Source of the DNA: Beta vulgaris subsp. vulgaris | Taxonomy: Eukaryota; Streptophyta; Magnoliopsida; Caryophyllales; Amaranthaceae | DNA length: 64,000 nucleotides | Direction of reading: 5' to 3' | Assembly: GCF_026745355.1 (NCBI RefSeq) | Contig: NC_079203.1 | Coordinates: 55,910,141-55,974,140, forward strand | In this document: in pieces, positions 36,601 to 49,297 of the stretch | How positions within the stretch are numbered: the stretch's first letter is position 1 | Layout: every line of letters begins with the position of its first letter | The notes under the pieces: model-generated | What the model was told of the DNA's origin: nothing | What the model saw: only the letters and a program-made list of their open reading frames with translations | The model's database searches: none | Position numbers and translations under genes: made by a program

Positions 36601-37430
36601 GTTTCAAGCCCGCTTCCCCCCTTTTTATTTCAAACCCTACCAACACTTCTCTTCCTCTTTCTTCCTAAGCTCGTTGTCGTCGCTCCTCTCCCTATCTCTC
36701 TCCCTCTCCCTCTTTCTTTCTCAAACCCTACTAGCACTTCTCCTCCTCTTTCTTCCTTCACTCGTCGCAATTCATCAACACAATATGAAAGTTCATCACT
36801 GCCGAAGTTTGTAAAACACCTTCCTCCTCTTTTCTCCACTCTCTCACAGTTCAATCCCTAATTCATTTCCCCAAAATTTCTAGGGTTTCTCGCAATTATG
36901 ACTTCTATTTTCTCTTCTAGTTAATTCTCATTTTCTTTGAAGATTTAGTTTTGCTTAATTCAAATATTGAAGTTAATTTGGTGTTTCGAATGAAAGATTA
37001 CTTTTGGGTTTGGGTGTTTTGAATCATTAACTATTCGATTTTCACGCAAATGTTTTGCTCGAATTTCAAGAACGAGAAGAAAGAGCGATAATTGAAGAAG
37101 AGAATTCTCAAATTCGTAGACAGACGAGAATCTAGAAACTGGTGGGCTGAGGTTTCATTTGGTGTTTGCCGATTGAGAATTAACGGTGGTGATGACGGTT
37201 AGGTTATTTACGAATGTATTTCTTAATTAGTTATTGAGAAATATATTTTTAAGAATTCTAAGCTTTTCTTAATGGTTGTTTTTGTATTATATTTCTATAC
37301 CTAAAATTAGCAGCAAATTGACATATAATGACCAGATGATTCAATTAAAGCTAATTTAAGACGTTATACAAGTTGAGATAAAGTAATGACAAAGACTACT
37401 TATGACAAAATTATTAATTTGCAGGAATTA
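36601..37430 (+). other. leader-like sequence next to the CACTA end, no CDS supported
   Basis: Pyrimidine-rich TCTCTCCC sequence with an internal duplication (CAAACCCTACCAACACTTCT at 36632 and CAAACCCTACTAGCACTTCT at 36724), then TTTCTAGGGTTTCTCGC, common in plant 5' leaders. It may be interior sequence of the CACTA element or a relic promoter. No protein frame is convincing. Confidence 0.35.
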
Positions 37431-37519
37431 CATTTGATAGAAATGAAGGAAAACCTTGAAAAAGGTGTATACATACACAATAAACTCATTACATAGACAA
37501 ACATTATAATGGCTTAATA

Positions 37520-40500
37520 TTATCTAGGAGATTTCAAGGACTCCACTTGAGACTTTCCTTGAGGACCCTTTAACCTAATGTAAAGCCTATATTCATTAAA
37601 AGTCATAGGCGGATACAATGCAGGATTCTCAGGAGTTACAAGTTTCTTGGCTGGTTCAATTAATAATTCACCCCTTGGATTAAAGAAGAAAGCCAGTGAA
37701 AGTCTCTCTATATTAGGGTTTACAATTACCCTATGCTCCACGCTTTTGTACGCTGCATTGCTTAACACCTAAATCAATAAAACAAACAATTTGTTAGTGT
37801 TCATATACCATTAGTGATAAAGCATTTGGGTTAATGAGATGAATAATTCTGGGTTGTCCTCGTATATGATCCAATCTAGAGGTTCTATGAAAGAGGGGGG
37901 AATGATAAGGAAAATCTTCCTTCAAATTCCCCTTACTGGATGGAATTTGAACCCCTAACATTATGATCGAGGTGGAAATTAATCAATAAATAGTGTCATT
38001 TTACCCAATATTTCATTCAAAATAGAACGGATGAAGTACTAATTTGAATACAAATAAACATTGAAAGTAATGCGTTTATGTGAACGGGTCTAAAAAAAAA
38101 AGGATTTCGCGTTTGGCAATCAATGATAAGATGGGATTTGAAAGCATATATACATTCAGTTGTCTTGTTCAGTGGAAAAATAGGCCAGATAACTTGATAA
38201 GGTTGCCATTTGCCAACTGGTACAACCCAAATTGAAAGGCGATTAGGACTAATGGAAGTTCAATTTGCAACACTTGTAGTCTTGTTTATGCACGTTTCAT
38301 ATTTGATGTTTATATAATCAAAAGTACTACTCCCTCCGTTCCATAATATAAGTCCTGTTTCCTTATAGAGTGTCCCAAAATATAAGTCCTATTTCTATTT
38401 TCAATCAATAATTATGCCCAAAATACCCTCATGAAAATTATTTTATTCTCAAAATGCCCTCATAATTTCAGCTTCCAATGCACTATAATTAATGACAAAT
38501 TGGAATCTTCTACCCTATTAAACTCCTCTACACATTAAACTATGCAACATTAATGTTCAGTTTTTATTTTTTGTTACAAAGATATAATAATGTAAGTGTT
38601 ACCCAATAAAAATGAATATTTTTATCCAAAATAAAACAATATTCCACTTTACCTTAATTCCCGCATAAAAATAGAATCAAGACTTATATTATGGGACGGA
38701 GGGAGTATATGAATATCATCATCCTAATAAATTGTAGTATTTGTCAGTATTTATAAATTATAATGGGTGACTTGAGAAATTTTGGGCACATGGAATGGAC
38801 TTTGGGGTACGCAGGATATGGGCCAACAAGGAGTGATTGGACGTCTCACCTACTTCACACTTTTGAAATCTGTTTATTTTTGAAAGAATTTGTTAAGTAA
38901 AAAATCGTCTACTTTTAAATTAAAATTATGTAATAGTAGGCCTAATATTAAAAAGAAAATTAGTCAAATATTAAAAAGATTAATTTCTTTCGATGACTAG
39001 TTTAATACATTTAGTAACTAGGTCTACTTTTATATTTAAATTGACCGTCTCTTTTAATAATTTTTGTTTTTAAAATAAGTGATTTTCACCAAAATGTTAT
39101 GCATCACATTAGGGTATCTTTTTCTCTATTATATACCTTTTATTGCAAGTATTTTATATTGTAACCTAAATGTTGGAAGTTTAGTCCAACATTTTTTCTC
39201 ATCTTTTTCTCACATCCAAATTAAATAAGATTAGTGGTATAATTGCTTTATATAGGTACCTTTTTAAGAGCAAGAAGCTAAAAGAAAAAAAAAATACATA
39301 GATTATTTAACACGTGAGATGGAGTCTTGTTTACAATATTCTACTTTTATAGTTAGCTAAGATAGCTTAAGAAGTTCAATTAATATTAATACTAATACTC
39401 TCTTCGTTTCATAATATAGTGCTTGTTTCTTTTTTACACGGTTTCCAAGATAAACATTTGACCTTCAATTCCTTATTAATAAAAAATATAAAAAATTAAT
39501 ATTATAAAACTACACATTGAGACGAATCTAGCAAGATCACACATGAATATGTTTTTTTTATATATACAAATGAAAATATTTAATTAAAGGTTTTAAAATT
39601 TGACCACAAAAAAAAAACACTATATTATGAGACGGAAAGTAGGGGTGTTCAAAGTCGGATATCGGATCGGATCCGATCCGAAAATTTCGGATCGGGGAAA
39701 TTGCGATCCAAATCCGATCCGAAAATTTCGGATCGGATCGCCGAGTTTTCGGATCGGATCACCAGATTTTCGGATCGGGTTAGTTGAATTTTTTGAAAAA
39801 TCCCGATCCGTATCCGATCTGAAAATCCGAAATTTTTTCCGGGTACCCGATCCGAAATATCCGAAATCTTAAAATCGGATCGGATATTCGAAATTTCGGA
39901 TCGGATCGACGGATTTTCGGATCGGATATTTCGAATCGGATATTTTTGCACACCCTAACGGAGAGAGTACTATATCATCTTTAACGAAATTTGAATTTCG
40001 TTTGTTGCTAGAGCGGAAAGTCCAATAATACTCCTATAGATTTAGTACACGTATTATCGTCTCAACCAGCAATGATAGGAAGAACATTCCACATCTTTCA
40101 TTTTGAAAAGATGCTTCATGTGATCATGTCTACTTAGATTCCACGTTCCAATTCTATAAGACATTTATATGTCTACTTATATTCCTAGTTACATGATCGA
40201 ATTAAGGAACAACAGAATAAGATTCAAACAAAAAGAGAAACTATGGATTATTATTAGGAGTATATAATCCTACAAAAACTTCACATACAGTGCATCGCTT
40301 AATATAATGCTAACCGATAAGCCACTCTTAATTGACTTTACAACAGTTTAGGGTATTATGCTTGATAATCAATAATTTCTTAGCATGTGCCCGTAAGTTT
40401 CTCATTTTTTATGATTGATTAGTAGTCCACTTTGTATACTTCATTAAAATTACATGTACTTGTCTAACTTCTAACCTATTAAGAATTAGTGTATTAATCA

Positions 40501-43500
40501 TGATTAATTTTCATAAACTCGATAATGATCATATTCTAAACGTCTAAAATTTGTTTGAATCTAGACTAAACGACCCATCGCGGTACAAAATTTACTCGAA
40601 CCAAACAAACTTTTGGCACCTTTTTTTTATCCATATGAGCCACAAAGGCAGTACAAAAAAGGGGAGGGGGATTCGAACATGTGACCTATCTATCGTTCAC
40701 AGCACCTCAATCTTAACCACTAAACCAAAACATCCTTGGTTTTTGGCACCTCTAGTTATTTGTTTGTTACAAATATATTGTTGGACTAATTCTAAGTACG
40801 GATTTAATAATTAACATTTATAACTTGCACATATCTTTGAAGAATGTTCTTTTTGTGATAATATCCTTGAAGAATGTGGTACCACTTTTGTAAATATAAT
40901 AGACGAAGAAGGGGTATGAACAACATTTTTGGAAGTTGGCATTCATTTAAAGCAAATAATAAAGTTCCCGTAAAAAAAAAGGCAAATAATTAATATAAAA
41001 GGAATAAAGAAAAATAAACACAAAATGTCACGTTTTACAAATATGTTCTTTTGACTAAGTTCGCGATATTTTAGTGGCATTCAATTATATAGACCCAATC
41101 ATAAACAACCAATCATAAACACCCAATTCATACAACAAAAAATCAAAAAAATATCCAAGTCAAAACGGATTAGTTAGCAATGTGGTGCAAGATTAACTAC
41201 TACCATAATCCACGCTTTAAAGCTAAAATATAGAACTATATTAATACATGAGATTGCCATAAAATATGCTGATGAGATGAAAATATAGTTTAAAAAAAGC
41301 TAGGAAGAATGAACAAGACAAACAACTAAGAAAATCTTGTCAATAATTTTAAAATAAATGGACAAAGTCTATTAGAATCAAATGATTGAGTAATTTTTTT
41401 GAAGTGAATGATTGACTAATCTTAGATAGAATAAAAGTGTGTTATAGTGAAGTGTGATATAATGAATACTTGTGGGTAAAGTCTTGTAAGGATGGTTAAC
41501 TGATTATCGAGATTTGAGATCGTGTATATATATATCATTATGCTTAGTCGCTCATTTACGCGAAAAACGGGTTGTGGTAGGTAGGTACCTGAATCTGGTC
41601 GCCAATATTGATGATGAACGCATGTTTAGCAGGTTTGACGGTTATCCATTTGTCATTTCTACGGACTTGAAGACCCGGTACATCGTGATCCGGCAGCAAA
41701 ATGGTTAACCCACCCGGATCCGAATGAGAGGATAGTCCAAGGGTCAAGTCAGGTTGTGGGCATTTTGGATAAAAATTCACCCTTAAACAAGCTCCATTTT
41801 CCTCTCCTCCAAATGCATTTTGAAGATAATCCTCCTCTAATCCAAGATTAGCCGAGAAAACCTTCATTAATCTTTGACCTAATTTCACCACTTCTTGTAA
41901 ATATTCCTCAACCACCTCCCTGCAAGTTACATATTACATATAATTAAATTTTACAATTTAGGGTAAAACAACTACTCCCTGTGTTTCAAAATATAAGACA
42001 TTCACGCTTTACAGAAATTTACTTTGACCACAAATATCTCATAATATGATAAATAAAAATTATAAAAACTATACCGTTAGATTCGTCTTGAAAAATACTA
42101 TAATAACATTATTTTAAAAAAAAATTATATTAACATGAATTGAGAGTAACTAACGGTCAAAATTCGACCTCGAACATCATACGCTCCTTATATTTTGAAC
42201 AGAGGGAGTATTAGTATAGGAATTCTATGATTAGCTTAAAGATATTAATGAGCTAACCTCGTACACGCAAAATCTATATAAAGTGATAATCAAGATTAAG
42301 TGATAACTCTTTCTTTAGTGCTTACTATAGAGATCATGTGATTTTATTCATGTTGGATGACACTTCAGAAAGCACAAAGTGTGGCTCTTATTTTACAAAC
42401 AAAAGTTTCTAAGTTGAGCAACTTTTTTTTTTTTTTTGACGGGTAAGTTGAGCAACTTGAATGATGACAAAGATTCAATAATATAGTACCACATGTATCC
42501 ATTATAAGTACTATATATAAGAATATCATTAAAAGTGAAATATTGAGGACCAATATATATAATCATGAAAAATCTACAAAGCAGCATGTCAAACTCAATT
42601 AGCATGTAGTTGATATATCCTTAATCACAGCTGAAGCTTGACGATAATAAACCCTTATTATACTTTGTCTTTTGTACCAATTTTCATATTATAGTAACAC
42701 GCCGATTATAAATATATGGGGTAGTACTTCCTCCGTTTATAAAAACGGGTAAATTAATAAAGATTGAAGGGAGTATATTGTAATGAAAAGATTATGATAG
42801 CGATTCTTATGCAATGTTATTTACATGGAAATGATCAGTCTTGTGCTAATAATGTTCATTTATTTTCGTTCAATGTTATGCAATGTAATCGTTGTATTGG
42901 TATATAAGATTTAACTTTGACTTTGGAGTGCAAAACAATTTTGATAAAAATATAGAATAAGTAGCATTAACACTTTCTAACCAAACAAAACTTTCCAAGT
43001 TTTCCTAGATACTTCTTTTAGATCTTTTTACTTTTTATGGCAATCTCTAATATGATTGATATATAATAATATTACCAAAATCAAGTTAGCGAAAGTGTCA
43101 CGAAAAAGGGAACAACTTGAATCGATCAAACAATAATGAACACCTGGTAACTAAAAGTGGGAGAAAAAAAATTAACCTTATTACTACCATATCATAGTTG
43201 ATAAAGTCTTATAAAAATAGTATCCGAGATTTGGAATCGATAAATTTGAAAAAGTAAAGTAGACCTACTTTATAGCTAAAGAAGATCATGAGATCCTCTT
43301 CTTTAGCTTTTTCTATTCAACTTATTTTTTAGGTACCACGTTTATAAAACACGTCATTGTTCTGAACCTGAATTTAATGTAACATTGATAATAAATTTTG
43401 CCTTTACTTCAAATTCAATTCTTCGACATTGTCTTTTATAACAAAATCTCATGGTTTATTTTGGATGTACTTGCGCCACACTTAGGCTCACCTTTTATAA

Positions 43501-43568
43501 ATTTCATTCGTACTCTGAACCCAGTACCACTTTTACATAATTAATTTTTTTGAGTTTTTCAAGAACGC

Positions 43569-43603
<35 letters not shown>

Positions 43604-44204
43604 ACAACTAATCAAACCTCTCCTTATTTTATAAAATAAAATTTCTTCTGCTCAAACATAAAAGAGAGAAGTGTTTCATTTATTTCAGAACGGAGAAAGT
43701 AGGTGACGAGTACCTGTGATGAGGAGGCTGAGCAGGCCATTTGCTATGATCCTTCAAATTAGAAGGAAGATAATGGAGGAAATAGTAATCACTCCAATCA
43801 AGAACAGCACCTTTTTGAACCCCAAGTCTACTCCCATACCCTTCATAAGTTTTAGGATCGTTAGCATGTTTTTGTTTCTCTTCCATGGGTTGGTGGAAGA
43901 ATTCGCGCCAAGTTTGGCGCGCGTGATCCATGAGGTCAGGGTAGACCCCGTGATTGACAGCTTGAAAAAATCCCCATTCCCTGCAGGCCTCACCTACTTG
44001 TTCTCTAGTGACCCGGACTAGGTCCGGGTCACTAGAAAAGAGGCCTGACAGGTCAATCATGGGGATATTAACCTCGTCTAAGGGGTCTATCACAGGCCGC
44101 TCTGTCAGTGGCCTGACATAGCGGTCTGGTATCATGATAGACCCGCTATCAGATAAGGATTGGACTCGAACTATGGGCTCAGGCCACTCTTGTACACAAT
44201 TCAT
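37520..44204 (-). CDS. JOX: jasmonate-induced oxygenase (2OG/Fe(II) dioxygenase), three exons
   Basis: Predicted exons on the minus strand are 44204-43714, 41919-41589 and 37768-37520, with GT-AG introns of 1794 and 3820 bp; joined, they give 356 residues, close to family length. The N-terminus MNCVQEWPEPIVRVQSLS and the C-terminus GPQGKSQVESLKSPR are near-diagnostic of the JOX/JID group. The DIOX_N domain is followed by the double-stranded beta helix with iron ligands H229, D231 (SHSDPGG) and H286 (SVEHR), and the 2-oxoglutarate-binding R296-x-S298 (ERLS). R210, R335 and R339 appear to match arginines reported to bind jasmonate in Arabidopsis JOX2 (from memory). Known members hydroxylate jasmonic acid in the cytosol, which lowers jasmonate defence signalling. 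No frameshift or missing key residue was seen. Flavonoid-type dioxygenases are less likely because of the C-terminus. Confidence 0.93.
37865..37975 (-). mobile_element. partial tRNA-derived SINE
   Basis: On the minus strand it gives TAGGGGTTCAAATTCC (B box), then blocks that line up with the SINE at 59144, ending in TTATCATTCCCCCC. The A-box end is degraded. Confidence 0.5.
38330..38705. mobile_element. Stowaway-like MITE, 376 bp
   Basis: CTCCCTCCGTTCCATAATAT and its near-exact complement at the other end, flanked by TA. The subterminal ATAATATAAGTCCT is repeated just inside the left end. Lies in JOX intron 2. Confidence 0.88.
39398..39967. mobile_element. Stowaway-like MITE with a nested insertion
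   Basis: Left end CTCTCTTCGTTTCATAATAT; the right end is split by the nested element so that ATATTATGAGACGGAAAG is on one side and the duplicated ACGGAGAGAG on the other. TA flanks both ends. It carries the shared core as GACGAATCTAGCAAGATCAC (from 39521). Confidence 0.8.
39640..39957. mobile_element. hAT-like MITE with GGATCGGAT-repeat interior, 318 bp
   Basis: Ends TAGGGGTGTTCAAA and TTTTTGCACACCCTA form an imperfect inverted repeat. Flanks ACGGAAAG (39632-39639) and ACGGAGAG (39958-39965) are an 8-bp target duplication with one change, the hAT size. The inside is almost entirely short GATC-rich units such as TTTCGGATCGGAT. Open frames across it are an artefact of the repeat. Confidence 0.75.
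40622..40740 (-). mobile_element. short tRNA-derived SINE, 119 bp
   Basis: On the minus strand: TTTGGTTTAGTGGTTAAG (A box), ATGTTCGAATCCCC (B box), then a short body and a poly-A end (poly-T at 40622-40628). The perfect 11-bp target duplication TTTTGGCACCT lies at 40611-40621 and 40741-40751. Inserted in JOX intron 2. Confidence 0.85.
41920..43713 (-). other. intron 1 of the JOX gene
   Basis: Splits an arginine codon (AG|G); donor GTACTC, acceptor TTGCAG. Holds a Stowaway MITE (41975-42208), a TA microsatellite near 43574-43598 and otherwise AT-rich sequence. Confidence 0.85.
41975..42208. mobile_element. Stowaway-like MITE, 234 bp
   Basis: CTCCCTGTGTTTCAAAATAT and its partner ending GAACAGAGGGAG are imperfect inverted repeats flanked by TA. 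Located 55 bp inside JOX intron 1, close to the exon 2 acceptor. Confidence 0.8.
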
Positions 44205-44339
44205 AATGATTTGTGTATATGTGTTTTTTTCTTCCTCTTTATGTTATCAAAATAAGTTCTCTCTTATATAACTTGCTTGTTTTTTCTTCTAGTTTAGTGT
44301 ATGAAGATGGAAGTAAAATTGAGGGGATTGAGTTAGGGA

Positions 44340-44346
44340 TTTTATA
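44340..44346 (-). promoter_or_regulatory. TATA box candidate for the JOX gene
   Basis: TATAAAA on the minus strand, within CCCCTATAAAATCCC, about 136 bases upstream of the JOX start codon. Distance and context suit a core promoter and would place the start near 44310. Confidence 0.55.
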
Positions 44347-44349
44347 GGG

Positions 44350-45913
44350 GTTTGAGAGAGAAAGAGTCAAAGGAAGGTTAAAAGAGGAGAGAGAAACTAA
44401 GGAAAGAAATGATGAGATATTGAAAAAAAAGAAGAAGAGAAAAAGCTATTATGAAGAGGAACGTGGGCTAAATTGCGTGATAGGTAATAAAAAACGTGCG
44501 AGTTAGTGAGTGTGTGATAAAAGCAGTACTGCCTACTAACTAAGAAAAAGACTTGGGGTTAGGATGTGCTTGTGGGGGTGTCTTTACTTGAGGATGACAG
44601 GCCGACACAAGGATAAAGATGGCAATATTAACATTTAGTACTCTAGCACACAACCCATAACACACAACACATGCATTGGCTAACATATCATTTCTCTTTT
44701 CATTCATCTTCTTTCCTCTTTGTGATTTTTTTTATTGTAATTGACTTAGAACTTAATTAACTTTTATATTACTAATGGTCTTGTCATAATAGAGACTTTG
44801 TTGAAAGATTAAGTTATTAATATATAAATCAAACTTCTTCAACTCTTTTTTCTTGTGTGTGCCATAAGTTAATAGGTTTAAGTAAGGCCTGTTTGAGTTT
44901 CGCTCTTTCAGATAGGAGCGTTTATAAATATGTGATTCGGTCGTTATGATTTGTTTTTTTCGGATATTCGATCCGATTTTTTAGTTTTCGAATATTTCGT
45001 ATCGAATATCCGTAGATTTTCATATCAGGTACAAATCGCGAATAATTTTCATTTTCGGATATTCGAAAAGTTGAAGTTTTTCAGTTTTTCGGGTATCCAA
45101 TCCTAAATATATGTTTCAAGGCGGGATATTCAATGATCTGATCCGAAACTTTTTTTATGAATTTTTCGTTCGAAAATTTAAAATTTCCAATTTTTGAATA
45201 TCGGGTTCGATCCAAAATTTCTGATATATTTGATTTAAATTTTTTTTCGGGCCAAAATCGAATTGCATTTCCAGATCCATTATTTTCGGATCGGATATAC
45301 GAAATGAATACCGTACGGTTTTAGAGTTATTATCCCAATTATATAGTTTGTCATTCTCCACCCTAATCATACTCCTCATGAAAATCGAAGGCTTCGAAGC
45401 CCTTTCACTAGTTTGTCTATCTCCTAATTCTCATTCTCAAACTTCTACTTTGTTGGGTAGAATTGCATTTTGATATTTTACTAACATATTGTTATACTAC
45501 CTTTTACCCTTTTTTTGGCACATAGTTTAAGAAGAGTGGTGAGGTGAGTTAATTACAAATCATTATACTCCATCTGTTTATTTTTATATACACACTTCGT
45601 AGTTTGACTTTATTTATATACTTCACTTGACCATCGATTGTAATTTATATATAACATAAACACAATCATGTGTTGTATATTGTAAATTAGATTTGTCTCG
45701 ATGTTAGTTGCCTCTTTTACTTGTTTGATTTAAAAGATATTAATGGTAAAAAAAAGAATCAACTCTAATAAGGGTAAAAGTCAAATTATGTAACTAGAAA
45801 GCATCACTTGTAGCATTGAAGAGAAAAAAAGATTGAAGACACTCTAATTTTTACTTGAGAATATAATGGTTAAAATTAGATGTGATGTGAACTGATGAAT
45901 AAATTGTTGTATA
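44350..45913. other. JOX upstream region and degenerate hAT-like MITE
   Basis: Beyond the promoter, 44940-45365 is filled with TCGGATATTCG-like units and ends in CACCCTA, as in the hAT-like MITE at 39640. No left end or 8-bp duplication could be paired, so it is a partial copy. No gene seen. Confidence 0.45.
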
Positions 45914-46170
45914 CTCCCTCCGTCTCAATTTAGTTGATACATTTTGATCGTAGGCACTATTCACGTCATAATTTTGACTATCTTTTACTCCATATACATA
46001 AGATAAAACATAGTCATGTTGGATCTTGTTTGATTCGTCCCAATTTGTATTTTTCAAATATATAATTTTTATAATTTTTTCATATATGTAACTCAAGATA
46101 TTGGTGTTTGAAGTTGCATCTCGTAAATTGTAATAAAGCAAATGTAGCAACTAAATTGAGACAGATGAAG
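45914..46170. mobile_element. Stowaway-like MITE, 257 bp
   Basis: CTCCCTCCGTCTCAATTTAG and CTAAATTGAGACAGATGAAG ends flanked by TA. The shared MITE core is present on the opposite strand near 46018-46043. Confidence 0.82.
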
Positions 46171-46277
46171 TAATAATTAAGAGTTGTTCTGATCAACTTT
46201 CAAAAAATGGTAAAGTATTTAAAGACAACTAGATACAAGTAATTTATTATATCGAGATGGAAGGGGTATAGTGAATA

Positions 46278-46280
<3 letters not shown>

Positions 46281-46349
<69 letters not shown>
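46281..46349. repeat. (AAT)n/(ATT)n palindromic microsatellite
   Basis: About ten AAT units switch to about thirteen ATT units, so the tract is its own inverted complement and could extrude as a hairpin. Confidence 0.85.
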
Positions 46350-46589
46350 GTGATGATCAATTGATCACAATGACGATAATAATAATATACATCATGTACT
46401 TTTTGTAAATAAAAAAGGAGATTTAGATTTTAAAAGAAATTGAAACTTTCAAAAGAATCATGTCACGAAATCTTTGTAGAATGACATATACAAATATTAT
46501 GGTATTAAACCAAGTTCTCGCAACGCAAGCAACTAGTCAAGCACTCCCCTTTAATATTATCAAATCTTGAGATGATATTGAGTTATTGA

Positions 46590-46754
46590 CTAAATCTATA
46601 TTATTATTATTATTATTATTATTATTTTTTTTTTTTATTATTATTATTATTATTTATTATTATTTTTATTTATACTATTATATATTATTATTATTTATTA
46701 TTTTTATTATTATTATTATTTATTATTTATTTTTATTTATATTATTATTATTTA

Positions 46755-46811
<57 letters not shown>
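46590..46811. repeat. long degenerate ATT/TTA microsatellite
   Basis: Over 200 bases of TTA/ATT units with small interruptions. The long open frame across it is an artefact of the repeat. Confidence 0.9.
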
Positions 46812-46812
<1 letters not shown>

Positions 46813-47175
46813 AGCTTTTACATTCTTATAGCATTTGAAAACAATTACCCCCCAGATACTGGTTGTATTCTAATTAATCTTCTAAATATTTCTATCTATG
46901 AAAAAACACATGTAGTTTTTCACCTTTTCCCTGCATATTAGCATATTTGCCGATAATGCATATTTATATAATTCAGATGTTTAACTACATATTAGTAAAA
47001 TAATTATAAATTTTGATATTTTTAATAATTACTCATTGAGAAGAAATAAACAAGCTAAGACCATGCTTACTTGCACTCTTATAGGAGTCTGGGAGATATT
47101 TAGAATATTTAAAGGTGTTAAGTTTTCAAATGGAAATAATCTCATAGAATAAAGTGATGGAGTATTGATTAATTA

Positions 47176-47485
47176 CTCCCTCTGTTTCAAAATAGTCTAA
47201 AATCTAAATACTTTTGTTCTATGTATGTTCTAAATTATTTAAAACGCTTTAACTTTTTATATGGTCCCACTATTAATATATTATTGCTTTTACACTCTTT
47301 TGTCCACACTCTACCTTTTATTAATAAAGTTACCCTACTTTCTCTCTCTTCTAATAAAAAAATACCTCACCAACTCCTTACAAATCTAGTTTTTAAATAA
47401 AATAACATTTGATAGTCATACTATAATTTATCACCTTAAAATACATGTCTTAATAAGTGTTCAAATCTTTCTGGGACAGATAGAG
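47176..47485. mobile_element. Stowaway-like MITE, 310 bp
   Basis: CTCCCTCTGTTTCAAAATAG and an imperfect partner (TTTCTGGGACAGATAGAG) flanked by TA. The inside contains ACACTCTTTTGTCCACACTC and other AT-rich sequence. Confidence 0.7.
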
Positions 47486-49289
47486 TAATAATTATAAAAA
47501 CATAAATTATTTTGTTTAGGAAAAGCTAAAAGTCATTAGTTGGATAAACTTTCTCTAAATTTAACTAAAACTCTAGTTTTAAACCAAAAAAGCTTATACT
47601 AAATGTTTTCTTTGTTTCAAAATACTTGACACGCTTATCAATGTATATTAATATTATTCATATCTCTAATTTTTTTTTTTATAAGTAAAAAATTCAACAA
47701 AAAAAGTTGATAGTTTGAAAGTATATGTACACAACAATGTAACAAAGATCATATATGGGTATTATTATATTACTATTATTCTTTACGTATACATAATTTG
47801 GTCAAAAAAAATAGTGTGTAAAACAGCGTAAACTAAAGTTTAAAAAAATGCCAAATATTTTGAAACAAAAAAACATATGTCTTTATTGTTTGATGACAAC
47901 AAGATACTTGACAAAAAAAATCATCCATTCTATCTTGAATGAAAGGTAGGGTCTTGGTACGAGAATTTAAGAGAGTAGAAAGATGAGTCAAAAAGAAAAA
48001 GAGAGACCTATATCATAAGGTGAAAATAGTGAAGTAAATATTAAAGTAGATAACGTTTTTATTTATTTTAAAGCAGATGAATTATTAAAAAAAAAAAAAC
48101 ATTATCAAACGTGAAAAGCCCCACACATAAGAATGTGGGATACCACACTAGAGGTGGGGTAGCAATCGTTTCACTTTCAATGCAATGAAGTCGTGAGCCA
48201 TTTGATATCTTCCAAAAAGAAAACAAACAAATAAAAATAATCCATCTTAAAGAATTAAAGAAAAAATTAACAAGATAAAAGAAACGCACACAAAAAAGAA
48301 TTAAAGGAAAAGTAACGGATAGTAGCCGAAATCCATGCCGATTACGGCAGTGCAAAGCTAAAATGGTACTTAACTTGGTAAGCATGCAAGATGACGTAGA
48401 AACTGACGGACACACGACATGTAACATCTTAGCCACCTTCGCAAATCAATCCACCTTCACGCTTTGCGGCAACGATTTCTTTTTCTTTTTTTTTTTTGAC
48501 AAGGAGATGAAACTTAAAAAGATTATTCGATCAGTTCGGGCTCTATGGGTCAACCTAAAACATCATTGTGGATGAAAAGACACTATTGAAATTTTGCTTC
48601 CGAAATTTGAACCTTGGTCTCCTCTGTGGGATATAGGAAGTCATACCATACGACAATGAATAAGCTCTAATTAATCACCTTTAGAAATACTTACATTACT
48701 GTAGACATTAATCCACTTTAATTGGAATGAGGTTAAAATGGTCCAAAATTTTTACAAAATTCAAATCGATATAGGTATAACTCTAGAAAGTTATGTGAGA
48801 ACAAATTATCTGAACTGTCCCACTCAGAGGCTCGCTACTACCAGACATGCATAATGGTTAAGACCCTAACCCCTCCACTCCCTTAAATCTCACGTAAATG
48901 TTTAGGGTATAAGAATTGAACTTTAAATTTCGCTAGGAAAATGAGAAAACCCATCGCTTCCGTTAACCCCAATTCCTGTGCTATATACATTTTTTCGTAG
49001 TTTAGTGAATTGTAACTTTTCCATCCTATATAAAATAGGGTAATCTATATGGTACAATAGGTAGGGAGGTTAGGTAATACTCGTAGCTCTGTTCTTTTTG
49101 TATTATAAGGTTTACGTAGTTTCATATTAATTGTAACGTTTTCTTATTATTAAGTAATATTATATCTTCTATGTAAGCTAAGTACTCTTTCATATCTCGT
49201 GGGTCAGTTTTTATCTATCTATTTCCTAACACAACTAACTCATTTGATTAAACAAGTCTTATTAGTGTTAATGCAAGCATCTTGACATG
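47486..49289. other. intergenic, decayed MITE and SINE debris
   Basis: TTTGTTTCAAAATACTTGAC near 47610 pairs loosely with CAAATATTTTGAAACAAA near 47850, a worn Stowaway-like element. Around 48590-48660 and 48850-48950 there are weak tRNA-head-like segments. No gene was recognised. Confidence 0.35.
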
Positions 49290-49297
49290 TTTCAATT

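Larger units (their letters stand above)
37769..41588 (-). other. intron 2 of the JOX gene, transposon-filled
   Basis: The donor is GTACCT after CAG at 41589 and the acceptor is TTTAG before GTG at 37768. The intron holds a partial SINE (37865-37975), a Stowaway MITE (38330-38705), another Stowaway MITE (39398-39967) carrying a nested hAT-like MITE (39640-39957), and a short SINE (40622-40740). At 3.8 kb it is large for this gene family. Confidence 0.85.

Noticed and set aside
39600..39951. Overlapping frames rich in RSDI / RIGSP repeats on both strands
   Set aside because: Translations of GGATCGGAT repeats in the hAT-like MITE.
46586..46813. Leucine/tyrosine/isoleucine-rich open frame
   Set aside because: Produced entirely by the ATT/TTA repeat.
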